From the NCBI RefSeq assembly GCF_900637555.1, contig NZ_LR134378.1, positions 2,180,001-2,244,000 of the forward strand: a stretch of 64,000 bases of DNA. The letters run 5' to 3'. Of the stretch, positions 10,330-18,100 are shown piece after piece. The notes under the pieces were generated by a model that was not told the origin of the DNA, did not search any database, and worked only from the letters and a program-made list of their open reading frames with translations. Numbering within the stretch: the stretch's first letter is position 1; the number at the start of each line of letters is the position of its first letter. The DNA is from Lautropia mirabilis. GTDB taxonomy: Bacteria; Pseudomonadota; Gammaproteobacteria; Burkholderiales; Burkholderiaceae_E. The translations under genes and the position numbers were made by a program.

Positions 10330-10671
10330 TTGGCCACCATCACGGTCCTGCCACACGAAGAACTGTGCCCCGAAGGCGCCACCTTCGAGGCCCCGGCAGG
10401 CATCTCCCTCTGCCAGGCACTGCTCGATCAGCACATCGAGATCGAGCACGCCTGTGCCATGTCCTGCGCCTGTACCACCTGCCACGTCGTCGTGCGCGAA
10501 GGCTATGACGACGTGAACGAAGCCTCCGACGTGGAGGAAGACCTGCTGGATATGGCCTGGGGCCTGGAGCCCGAATCACGCCTGTCGTGCCAGGTGAAGC
10601 TGGAAGACGACACCAAGCTGGTGATCGAGATCCCCAAATACACGATCAACCACGCGAAGGAAGATCACTGA
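10330..10671 (+). CDS. fdx: ISC-type [2Fe-2S] ferredoxin
   Basis: Electron donor for Fe-S cluster assembly. Ligands C42, C48, C51 and C87 match E. coli Fdx numbering exactly, and the ends PHEELCPEGA and IPKYTINHAKE are family signatures. I place the start at TTG 10330: AAGGAG lies six bases before it, it gives 113 residues (E. coli 111), and it avoids the 41-base overlap with hscA required by the ATG at 10270. No iscX gene follows; the next gene is on the other strand 32 bases away. Confidence 0.95.
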   Translation: MATITVLPHEELCPEGATFEAPAGISLCQALLDQHIEIEHACAMSCACTTCHVVVREGYDDVNEASDVEEDLLDMAWGLEPESRLSCQVKLEDDTKLVIEIPKYTINHAKEDH

Positions 10672-10703
10672 GGCCCGTGAGCCCGGGTCAATGGGCGAGG
10701 CTG

Positions 10704-10946
10704 TCAGGGGATCCTTTCGGTTTCCTGCATCTTGCGATCCAGGGCCACGGTTTCCAGAAGCCGTGCGGCATTTTTGGGGCTGCTGAACAGATACAGGGTT
10801 TCTTGCAGGCCGTTGTAGGCAGACTCGGACATCAGAACCGCATTGCCACCATTGCGGACAATGAGCGTAGCCGTACTCTCGGTTACAACCTGATCCATCA
10901 GCAATGCCAGTCGGTGACGGGCATCATGGAACGGTACAACGTGCAT
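10704..10946 (-). CDS. Orphan YefM/Phd-family antitoxin
   Basis: Eighty residues beginning MHVVPFHDARHRLALLMDQV, with the YefM pattern ILVRNGGNAVLMSESAYN-type core (here LIVRNGGNAVLMSESAYN) followed by LQETLYLFSSPKNAARL. In the family this N-terminal domain forms the dimer that binds operator DNA. A GGAGG site seven bases before the ATG fixes the start; the longer frame from 11009 overlaps the lipoprotein gene. The C-terminal toxin-binding tail is short (ALDRKMQETERIP). No YoeB, RelE or other toxin lies downstream: fdx ends 32 bases away on the opposite strand. Confidence 0.8.
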   Translation of the reverse strand: MHVVPFHDARHRLALLMDQVVTESTATLIVRNGGNAVLMSESAYNGLQETLYLFSSPKNAARLLETVALDRKMQETERIP

Positions 10947-10986
10947 TACGTGTCCTCCAGGATCGATAGGCATATCTCGGCACCCC

Positions 10987-11715
10987 TCAATACGCCCGAT
11001 TGCTGACATCCCCCGGGGCCTGGATCGGGCTCACAAAGGTGCCGTTGCCCTGGTCGATGCCTGTCGGATCGCCGGTCGGCAGGATCAGTTCATTACCCCG
11101 ACGGCGGACGACGGAGTGGGCCGCTTCGGCGGAGCTTCGTGCCGGGGTCCCTGTCTGGGGCACGGTCGTGGCAGAAGGCAGTGTCCTGCCGGAAGCCGTC
11201 GAGGGCAGGGCGCTTGACGCAGACGCCGGCCCACCCGGCATGGGAGGCGGTAGGGGCGCAGACCCGGGCACAGGGGCCGAGGTGCCACCCGAGGCCATGG
11301 GGGGTTGATCCGACAGCCCGGGCGTCAGCGGGTCCACCAGACAGCGCGTATGGCCAGGCATGAAGATGCCATCGTCGCGCTCATAGCCGGCCACCTCGGC
11401 GCAGTGGCCTGCCGCATACTGACGCTGGCTGAGCCGGATGCAGGCATACGAGGGCGGAACCGTCTCGCCGCTGGCCATGCCGTGGCTGGGCGTGAACACA
11501 CAGTATGCTGGGGCAGGACGCGACGGCCGCGCGGGCCGGGCGGTGGTGGCAGCGCGATAATCACCGGGGCGCACCTGACGGACGACCGGCGCGTCATCGT
11601 GCACGCCGGCGCAACCGGTCATGAATGCGGCCAGCATGGCCGCCAACAGCAGTTTTCCCTCTGGCCCGGTGCGTGCCCACAGGCAGGCCGCCCGGTGTCT
11701 TGTCCCTTCGTTCAT
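10987..11715 (-). CDS. Proline-rich putative outer-membrane lipoprotein
   Basis: I do not recognise a named family. The N-terminus is a lipoprotein signal (KLLLAAMLAAFMTGCAG, lipobox MTGC) giving lipidated Cys about residue 35. The mature part has a ~90-residue region with five cysteines (AYCVFTP, YACIRL, GHCAEV, TRCLVD) and then a long Pro/Ala/Ser-rich tail, which may span the periplasm or peptidoglycan. It sits between lysS and the orphan antitoxin on the same strand. Function unknown; it could be a cell-envelope accessory protein. Confidence 0.7.
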   Translation of the reverse strand: MNEGTRHRAACLWARTGPEGKLLLAAMLAAFMTGCAGVHDDAPVVRQVRPGDYRAATTARPARPSRPAPAYCVFTPSHGMASGETVPPSYACIRLSQRQYAAGHCAEVAGYERDDGIFMPGHTRCLVDPLTPGLSDQPPMASGGTSAPVPGSAPLPPPMPGGPASASSALPSTASGRTLPSATTVPQTGTPARSSAEAAHSVVRRRGNELILPTGDPTGIDQGNGTFVSPIQAPGDVSNRAY

Positions 11716-11887
11716 CGCTGCATCTGGTCGGTGTCTTCGTGCAACGATAACACCGGAGCGACCGCGTGTGTGGTGTCGCGCCCCATCATGCGGGGGCTTC
11801 GACCGGGAGTGAACGGCGCCTGCCGCCGGTCCCGGCCGAAGGTGCAGTCTCAGGCTTGCACGGGTCGACGTGCAAGCCCTCGGACCT

Positions 11888-13429
11888 TCATTGCTCGCGC
11901 TTCAGCGCCGGGAACAGGATCACGTCCCGGATAGTGGGGCTGTCGGTCAGCAGCATCATCAGGCGGTCGATCCCGATGCCCACGCCGCCGGTGGGAGGCA
12001 TGCCGTATTCCAGTGCGCGGATGTAGTCGGCATCGTAATACATGGCCTCATCGTCGCCAGCTTCCTTGGCTTCCACCTGCTTGCGGAAGCGTTCGGCCTG
12101 GTCTTCGGGGTCGTTCAGCTCGGAGAAGCCGTTGGCGAATTCGCGGCCGGTCATGAACAGCTCGAAGCGCTCGGTGATTTCGGGGTCATGGTCCGACGAG
12201 CGGGCCAGCGGCGAGACTTCGGCCGGGTAGTCGATGATGAAGGTCGGATCCCAGAGCTTGCTTTCGGCCACTTCCTCGAAGAGTGCCAGCTGCAGGGCGC
12301 CCACGCCGGCGTTGGCGGGGGGCTCCACGCCATGCTTGGCCAGCTCGGCACGCAGCCAGGCGGCGTCATCCAGCTTCTCGGCCGGCAGCTCGGGCGCGTG
12401 GGTGCGGATGGCTTCCACGATGGTGAGCCGTGCAAACGGCTTGGACAGGTCCACCGGACGGCCCTGATACTCCAGCACGGTGCTGCCGCGCGCGGCCTGC
12501 GCAGCGTGGCGGATCACCTGCTCGGTGTAGTCCATCATCCAGCGGCAGTCGGTGTAGGCCGCGTAGAACTCCATCATCGTGAATTCGGGGTTGTGCCGCG
12601 GGCTCAGTCCCTCGTTGCGGAAGTTGCGGTTGATCTCGAACACGCGCTCGAAGCCGCCCACGATCAGGCGCTTCAGGTACAGCTCGGGCGCGATGCGCAG
12701 GAACATGGCCTGATCCAGCGCGTTGTGGTGCGTCTGGAAGGGGCGCGCAGTGGCACCGCCGGGAATGGGCTGCAGCATCGGCGTTTCCACTTCCAGGCAG
12801 CCGTTGTCCACCATGAACTGGCGGATGGCGGCGATGGCCTTGCTGCGGATGATGAAGGTCTGGCGCGTGGACTCGTTGCTCATCAGGTCCACATAGCGCT
12901 GACGGTAACGCATTTCCTGGTCGGCCAGGCCGTGGAACTTGTCAGGCAGCGGTCGCAGCGATTTGGTGAGCAGCCTCACCATGTTGCAGCGAATGGAAAG
13001 CTCGCCCTTCTTGGTCTTGAAGAGCGTGCCCTCGGCGGCCACGATGTCGCCCAGGTCCCAATGCTTGAAGGCATCATGCGCTTCGGCGCCCACGCCGTCA
13101 TCGTTCATCCAGAGCTGGATGCGGCCCGTGGCGTCCTGCAGCGTGGCAAAGCTTGCCTTGCCCTGCACGCGCTTCAGAACCATCCGGCCCGCCACGGATA
13201 CCGAGATGTTCTCGGCTTCCAGTTCCTCGCGGGTCTTGCCGTCGTGTGCGGCCAGCAGGGCACCTGCCCGGTCGGCCGGCACGAAATCGTTGGGGAAGGG
13301 CACGGCCACTGCTTCACGCAGCGCCGCCAGCTTGGCGCGCCGCTCGGCAATGATCTGGTTCTCGTCGATGGGCAGCTCGGTGTCGCTGCCGGCTGCCGGA
13401 GCGGCTTCCTGCGGGCGGGTGTCGGACAT
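11888..13429 (-). CDS. lysS: Lysyl-tRNA synthetase, class II
   Basis: Charges tRNA-Lys with lysine. It has an N-terminal OB-fold anticodon-binding domain (about residues 60-170), then the class II catalytic core with motif 2 [20 protein letters not shown] and motif 3 [13 protein letters not shown] near the C-terminus. The start at 13429 ([11 protein letters not shown]) gives 513 residues (E. coli 505); the open frame extending to 13867 runs into prfB and is not coding. It follows prfB by 158 bases on the same strand, the standard prfB-lysS arrangement. Confidence 0.97.
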   Translation of the reverse strand: MSDTRPQEAAPAAGSDTELPIDENQIIAERRAKLAALREAVAVPFPNDFVPADRAGALLAAHDGKTREELEAENISVSVAGRMVLKRVQGKASFATLQDATGRIQLWMNDDGVGAEAHDAFKHWDLGDIVAAEGTLFKTKKGELSIRCNMVRLLTKSLRPLPDKFHGLADQEMRYRQRYVDLMSNESTRQTFIIRSKAIAAIRQFMVDNGCLEVETPMLQPIPGGATARPFQTHHNALDQAMFLRIAPELYLKRLIVGGFERVFEINRNFRNEGLSPRHNPEFTMMEFYAAYTDCRWMMDYTEQVIRHAAQAARGSTVLEYQGRPVDLSKPFARLTIVEAIRTHAPELPAEKLDDAAWLRAELAKHGVEPPANAGVGALQLALFEEVAESKLWDPTFIIDYPAEVSPLARSSDHDPEITERFELFMTGREFANGFSELNDPEDQAERFRKQVEAKEAGDDEAMYYDADYIRALEYGMPPTGGVGIGIDRLMMLLTDSPTIRDVILFPALKREQ

Positions 13430-13587
13430 GATGAAAAAGGGATCAAGTAAAAGATGAACGAAGGCTGGACCGGAGCGGGTGCGGAGCCTTCGGGGCAGAA
13501 CGTGGAAAGCTGCAGGCGTTCCTGGCAACCTGGCAGGCGATGGAGCACCGGATGCGCGGGTGAGAGGCATCCGGTGGCCGGACGGGG

Positions 13588-14692
13588 TCAGACGCCCTGC
13601 TTCAGGCTCTCGGCGATGAAGTCGTCCAGGTCGCCGTCGAGCACCGCCTTGGTGTTGCTGGTCTCGAAGTTGGTGCGCAGATCCTTGATGCGGGACTGGT
13701 CCAGCACATAGGAACGGATCTGGTGGCCCCAGCCGATGTCGGTCTTGGAGGCTTCCACCTTGTCCTGTTCGGCCTGGCGCTTGCGCAGCTCCAGCTCGAA
13801 GAGTCGCGCGCGCAGCATCTTCATGGCCTCGTCGCGGTTGCGGTGCTGGGAACGGTCGTTCTGGCACTGCACCACGGTATTGGTGGGCAGGTGGGTGATA
13901 CGCACGGCCGATTCGGTCTTGTTCACGTGCTGACCACCCGCACCCGAGGCACGGTACACGTCGATGCGCAGGTCAGCCGGGTTGATGTCGACCTCGATCG
14001 AATCATCGACCTCGGGGTAGACATAGACCGAGGCAAACGACGTGTGCCGTCCGCCGCTGGAATCGAACGGCGACTTGCGCACCAGCCGGTGAATGCCCGT
14101 CTCGGTACGCAGATAGCCGTAGGCGTATTCGCCTTCCACCTTCAGCGTGGCGCCCTTGATGCCGGCCACGTCACCCTCGCTTTCTTCCAGCAGGGTGGTG
14201 GTGAAGCCGCGCCGCTCGCAGTAGCGCAGGTACTGACGCAGCAGCATGGCCGCCCAGTCGCAGGCCTCGGTACCACCGGCGCCCGCCTGGATCTCCAGGA
14301 AGCAGGGGCCGGGGTCAGCCGGGTTGGAGAACATCCGCCGGAATTCCAGCCCCTCCACACCCTTCTCGATACCAAGCGATTCGCGCTCCAGCTCTTCCAG
14401 CGTGGCATCGTCGTTCTCGGCCACCGCCATTTCATACAGGTCGCGGGTATCGGACAGTGACCCGGTGAGCTGCTCGATGGTGCCCACCACGTTGTCGAGC
14501 GCGCGTTTTTCCTTGCCCAGTTCCAGCGCCGCAGCGGCATCGTTCCAGATGTCGGGGGCTTCCAGGGCGGAGTTGACTTCGGTCAGGCGATTTTTCTTTT
14601 CGTCGAAGTCAAAGATACCCCCTGAGATCCTCCAGCCGCTGGCCGAGGTTCTCCAGGCGGGCCTCAAGCTGATTCAAGCGCTCGGCATCCAT
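13588..14692 (-). CDS. prfB: Peptide chain release factor 2 with programmed +1 frameshift
   Basis: Recognises UGA and UAA stop codons and triggers peptide release. Translation starts at ATG 14692 ([16 protein letters not shown]), runs 27 codons and meets an in-frame UGA at 14611-14609. Skipping one base at 14611 continues in the frame [13 protein letters not shown] to 13588, giving 367 residues (E. coli 365). The shift site is AGGGGGTATCTTTGAC, identical to the classical E. coli site including the internal Shine-Dalgarno AGGGGG. The GGQ motif (GAGGQHVNK) and the RF2 stop-codon tripeptide SPF ([10 protein letters not shown]) are present. Low RF2 lets the ribosome pause at UGA and shift, so the factor controls its own synthesis. 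Confidence 0.97.
14596..14624 (-). promoter_or_regulatory. prfB programmed frameshift signal
   Basis: On the minus strand AGG GGG TAT CTT TGA C: an internal Shine-Dalgarno-like AGGGGG three bases before the slippery CTT, with the UGA at 14611-14609 as the shift-prone stop. It matches the well-studied E. coli prfB element base for base over 16 positions. Confidence 0.95.
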
Positions 14693-14753
14693 CTGAGTGT
14701 GTTGAAATGTTGTTCAGGGTAACCCTTGATTCTAACAGTTTCCGGGTGGGGTG

Positions 14754-14868
14754 AAGGGGAGCGTCTTCGTATAGAAGCTTTGGTACGCCGCGAGCGGCCA
14801 GGGGAGGTGGAAAGGGGAGTCTTCGTGTAGCAACCCTTCCATGCCACGACCGGCCAAGGGGACTGCGG
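14754..14868. repeat. Two degenerate ~57-base direct repeats
   Basis: Copy A (about 14754-14810) and copy B (about 14813-14868) share AGGGGAG, then TCTTCGT followed by TAG, then a CCGCGAGCGGCCAGGGGA-like or CACGACCGGCCAAGGGGA-like end. They differ at roughly a quarter to a third of positions. Boundaries are by eye. Confidence 0.55.
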
Positions 14869-14972
14869 CATCTACCTCCTCACAACCGCAAGCGGTAATG
14901 GATTCGTCGGCAGATACCTCCGCCCCCTTGGCCTCTCGGCTTGCGGGGGGCGAGAGCCTGGGGGCTCTTGTC

Positions 14973-15230
14973 GAAACCGTCTTCTCAAAGGCGCATGCCC
15001 TCCAACAAAGACAACCCAAACAGAGCGGCAACCGACACGAACCGAAGCGCACCGGGAGCGGGTGCCCCCACAGGCGATTTCTGGAAGCGAAGCGGACAGC
15101 ATGAGCCGAGGAGGGTACCCGGTCACGGGGCGCCCCCCATCGAAGCCGTCTTCCATCAGGCACATGCCTTTCAACGAAGTCGTCTTCCATCAGGCACAGG
15201 CTTTCAACGAAGCCGTCTTCTGTCAGGCAC
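14973..15230. repeat. Family of 33-34-base repeats
   Basis: Three adjacent units begin GAAGCCGTCTTCCATCAGGC or a close variant: 15142-15175 (34 bases), 15176-15208 (33) and a shortened 15209-15230 (22). The first two differ at about three positions. A fourth diverged copy (GAAACCGTCTTC...GCCCTCCAAC) is at 14973-15006. This array has no unique spacers, so it is not CRISPR. Confidence 0.65.
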
Positions 15231-15242
15231 TCCCCTTCCTGT

Positions 15243-17945
15243 TCAGTCGCTGGACTTGCCCGACGTAGAGACGGACGCCGCCTCCCGCCGCAGCTGCCCC
15301 AGCACATCCCGGTTCGTCCGCGCCACCGACAGCACGAAATCGTGCCATGGCACGTCCGTGATGCCCACCAGCCCCAGGTGGCCATTCTCGCCATCCAGCC
15401 AGCGGCCCGTCACCGGCTGATCCAGATATTGGAACCAGTGCGCGCCCACGAACTGCCGGTTGGCCAGCACCGACTCCAGCATCTTCCGGTAGGCCGGACC
15501 GCGTTCGGCCTCGGTGTTCACCACCATCACCCCGGGCCAGAACGGCCCCCGGTCGCTGGAGCCGAAATGGAACTCGGTGAGCAGCGCCGGCTTGTCGATG
15601 CGGGCGAATTCCTCAGCCTCGAAGCCTTCGCGCAGCGACGGGATGTAGAGATTGAAGCTCACCACGTCACACCAGCGGGCGCACGCAGCGATGGATTCCG
15701 GCGTGCGGCCGGCGAAGCGGCTGCCCAGGTACAGGTGGTGCGGGTCGTGTTTCTTCAGGGCCTGGGCCACTTGCGAATAGTAGGTCTCGGCGTGCAGGCG
15801 CAGGAAGGCCGAGAGGTCGGCGGCCACCTGCGGATTCCTGCCGTCGGGCAGGCGCTCGGCAGGCCAGGCGGCTTCCAGGGCCTTCCAGTCCGACAGCGGC
15901 CGCTGCCAGACGCGGGCCAGTTCCTGCACGTCGTCGTTATAGCGTTCACGCAGCAGCTTCACCAGGGCGCGCTTGGCGTGTGCCTGGGGCTGCGCGGCAT
16001 CCATCTTCAGGGCCGAGTAGGCCAGTGCGTAGCGGGCCAGCGGATCGGGGGCCGAGCCGTTGCCCCAGCCCAGTTCGTTGTCCACGAACCAGCCGATCAG
16101 ATAGGGGTCGTCCTGGCTGGAGGCCGTTTCCTTCTTCAGCGTGGCTTCCAGGGCATGGCCGAAGGCGGGGTCGAAGGCATCGGGAATGCCCTGCCACCAG
16201 TCGTTACCGTCGCTGAGGCGGGCGAACGGGCCGCTCACGTGGGCGATGCGCGTGTACGGCAGCTTGACGCGGTTCATGCTGTCGTCGCTCCAGGCGCCGA
16301 CGGTGTTGAAGCCCCAGGATTTCAGCCGCTTGCCGGTGCGCGTGACCCAGCGCTGTGCCCAGTCGTCGCCGTCGCGGCGGTACAGGTTGGCGTGATAGAA
16401 GTTGTGCGTCTGGCCCTTCAGGAAGTGCCGGTTCCGCTGCGCACCGCTGTCGGCGGGCAGGGTCTCGGTGCTGTCCTTCTTCTGGGTGAAGCGGTATTCG
16501 GCCATGCCGCGCACGGGCAGGCTGGTGAACTGGAATTCGCGTCCACCCACGAAGGTCTCGCTGTTGTCACGCTGAACTGCGTTGACGCCGAACGAGAAGA
16601 AGGGATTGCCCTCGGGGGTGATGAGGATGTGGCGCCGGCTGCCGTCCTTCAGCGTGAGGTGGCCAGTGCGGAACCAGCCGTTGCCGTGGCTGCTGCCCTC
16701 GATGCCGGTGATGCCGCCGAAGCGGTCCAGGGCTGGGCGGTGCTTGTCGGCGGAATAGCTGGCACCGGCATTTTCCTCGTCCTCGTCCTGCAGGGCTGCC
16801 AGGGCGTTGGCGAGCTTCTGGTCAGCCTGGCGGGCGTGCAGGGCAAAGTCGGCCCGTGCGGCTTCCTGGGCGTCGCGCCAGGCTTTTGCACGCCTGGCTT
16901 TCTGGCGTGCAGTCAGCCGCTTCTCGGCCTGCTCCTCGGTACGGGCCAGGCGCTGCTCGCGTTTCGAGACCTTGCCGTCGCCGTCCAGGTCACGAACGTC
17001 TTTCACGCCGTCAGCCTTGCGCCGGGCGGTCTTCACATCGGGCGGGGTGGCCTCTTCCAGCGCGCGTGCCAGCTTGCGCGGGAGGCGGTACTTGCCAGGC
17101 CAGTCGGCACGGGTGTATTGGCCGTAGGCATCGACGATGCCGGTGTAGCCGGCCTGCAGGTCATCGGTGCCGATGGGGGGCAGGAAGACCTTGCCCAGCC
17201 GGATCTTCTGTTCGGCATCGGGCGGCGGCATGCCGATGCGGATCTCGCGAATCTTCGTGGTGTCGAGCGTGCCGGCCGTGGTCTCCACCAGACCCAGGGG
17301 GCTCTCGGCGCCGTTGGCGTCCTTCACGGTCCAGGGGATGACGGGGCCGCTGCGCATGCCCATCTGCAGGGGCAGGGTGGCCGAAAGCGGCATGGCCAGC
17401 GCAAACGGTCCGCTGGGTGGCAGCGCCAGCGTGGCCTGCAGGGTCTGGCCCTGTTCGTCCTTCAGCTGCATCAGCAGCGTCAGCGCCCAAGGCATGGCGT
17501 TCTGCACATGCATGCGCAGGCTCTTCACGGCGTGCCAGTCCCAGTGGCCTTCCCGGGGACGGATCACCAGCCAGCCGGGCGCATCCTGGGCCTTGCCGGG
17601 ACCGAACGAAAGTGTCACGAAGCCGTCGCCGTCCACGGCGCTTATCGCGGGGGCGCCGGGGCCGTCGCGGTCGATGGCGTAGGGCAGCACGTCCTTCTGC
17701 TGGGCAGCGTCGGGTTTGCCGGGGTCGGCCACCAGCTGGGCAGAGGCCATGGGCAGGTAGCAGGCCAGCAGCAGGGCCAAGGCGATGCGCCCCAGTCGCA
17801 GGCGCGGCAGCGGCGACGTGGCCGTGACGCTCACCGGTGCGTGGGCGGCGGGTCGTTCCTGGAAGGAAGTGCGCTGGTGGGCACCGTCACGAGGGTCGAC
17901 AGTACGTGGGGTTTCAGGATAGGTGGCAACGGAATATCTCGACAT
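15243..17945 (-). CDS. Secreted GH50/agarase-like glycoside hydrolase with EF-hand insert
   Basis: Clan GH-A type hydrolase resembling GH50 beta-agarases. Numbering from the upstream GTG at 18026: a signal sequence at about 75-97 (ALALLLACYLPMASA, then QLV), an N-terminal beta-sandwich-like region 100-320, an insert with one canonical EF-hand loop DLDGDGKVSKRE (346-357) and a charged helical stretch to ~415, then a barrel domain from 430. The likely acid/base is E651 in WFVDNELGWG and the nucleophile E818 in LLTEFHFGSSDRG. The C-terminal HWFQYLDQPVTGRW and DGENGHLGLVGITD fit the GH50 pattern. The start is uncertain: I use ATG 17945; GTG 18026 or GTG 17834 (directly before the signal peptide) are alternatives. 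It lies between recJ and prfB, which are usually neighbours. The substrate is unknown. Confidence 0.75.
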   Translation of the reverse strand: MSRYSVATYPETPRTVDPRDGAHQRTSFQERPAAHAPVSVTATSPLPRLRLGRIALALLLACYLPMASAQLVADPGKPDAAQQKDVLPYAIDRDGPGAPAISAVDGDGFVTLSFGPGKAQDAPGWLVIRPREGHWDWHAVKSLRMHVQNAMPWALTLLMQLKDEQGQTLQATLALPPSGPFALAMPLSATLPLQMGMRSGPVIPWTVKDANGAESPLGLVETTAGTLDTTKIREIRIGMPPPDAEQKIRLGKVFLPPIGTDDLQAGYTGIVDAYGQYTRADWPGKYRLPRKLARALEEATPPDVKTARRKADGVKDVRDLDGDGKVSKREQRLARTEEQAEKRLTARQKARRAKAWRDAQEAARADFALHARQADQKLANALAALQDEDEENAGASYSADKHRPALDRFGGITGIEGSSHGNGWFRTGHLTLKDGSRRHILITPEGNPFFSFGVNAVQRDNSETFVGGREFQFTSLPVRGMAEYRFTQKKDSTETLPADSGAQRNRHFLKGQTHNFYHANLYRRDGDDWAQRWVTRTGKRLKSWGFNTVGAWSDDSMNRVKLPYTRIAHVSGPFARLSDGNDWWQGIPDAFDPAFGHALEATLKKETASSQDDPYLIGWFVDNELGWGNGSAPDPLARYALAYSALKMDAAQPQAHAKRALVKLLRERYNDDVQELARVWQRPLSDWKALEAAWPAERLPDGRNPQVAADLSAFLRLHAETYYSQVAQALKKHDPHHLYLGSRFAGRTPESIAACARWCDVVSFNLYIPSLREGFEAEEFARIDKPALLTEFHFGSSDRGPFWPGVMVVNTEAERGPAYRKMLESVLANRQFVGAHWFQYLDQPVTGRWLDGENGHLGLVGITDVPWHDFVLSVARTNRDVLGQLRREAASVSTSGKSSD

Positions 17946-18100
17946 GGAACCATCCGTCGAAAAAAGGGCTCGGACAGCCTGGGCAGGCCACGGGGCTGTC
18001 GGTGCCGTTGACTGGGGCTGCGACACGGGTCGCAGGGCGGATGCGGCATGAGGTCGAAGCCGTCATGAACGGCCGGTGGCCGGATTTCGCCGACTGGTGG

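Larger units (their letters stand above)
14693..15242. other. Repeat-rich intergenic region between prfB and the glycoside hydrolase
   Basis: About 550 bases with no credible gene. It holds two ~57-base degenerate direct repeats (about 14754-14810 and 14813-14868) and a family of 34-base units (14973-15006 and 15142-15230). Open frames on both strands read through the repeats without any recognisable protein similarity. The region looks like decayed or repeat-expanded intergenic DNA flanking the inserted hydrolase gene. Confidence 0.6.

Noticed and set aside
14973..15230. Possible CRISPR array
   Set aside because: Units are adjacent with no unique spacers of constant length, and no cas genes are near.
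14732..15394. 220-codon minus-strand frame through the repeats
   Set aside because: It starts inside the hydrolase gene, follows the DNA repeats in translation, and has no ribosome site or similarity.
15342..18011. 889-codon plus-strand frame over the glycoside hydrolase
   Set aside because: Shadow of the minus-strand gene, which has a signal peptide, EF-hand and catalytic motifs; the plus-strand product has none.
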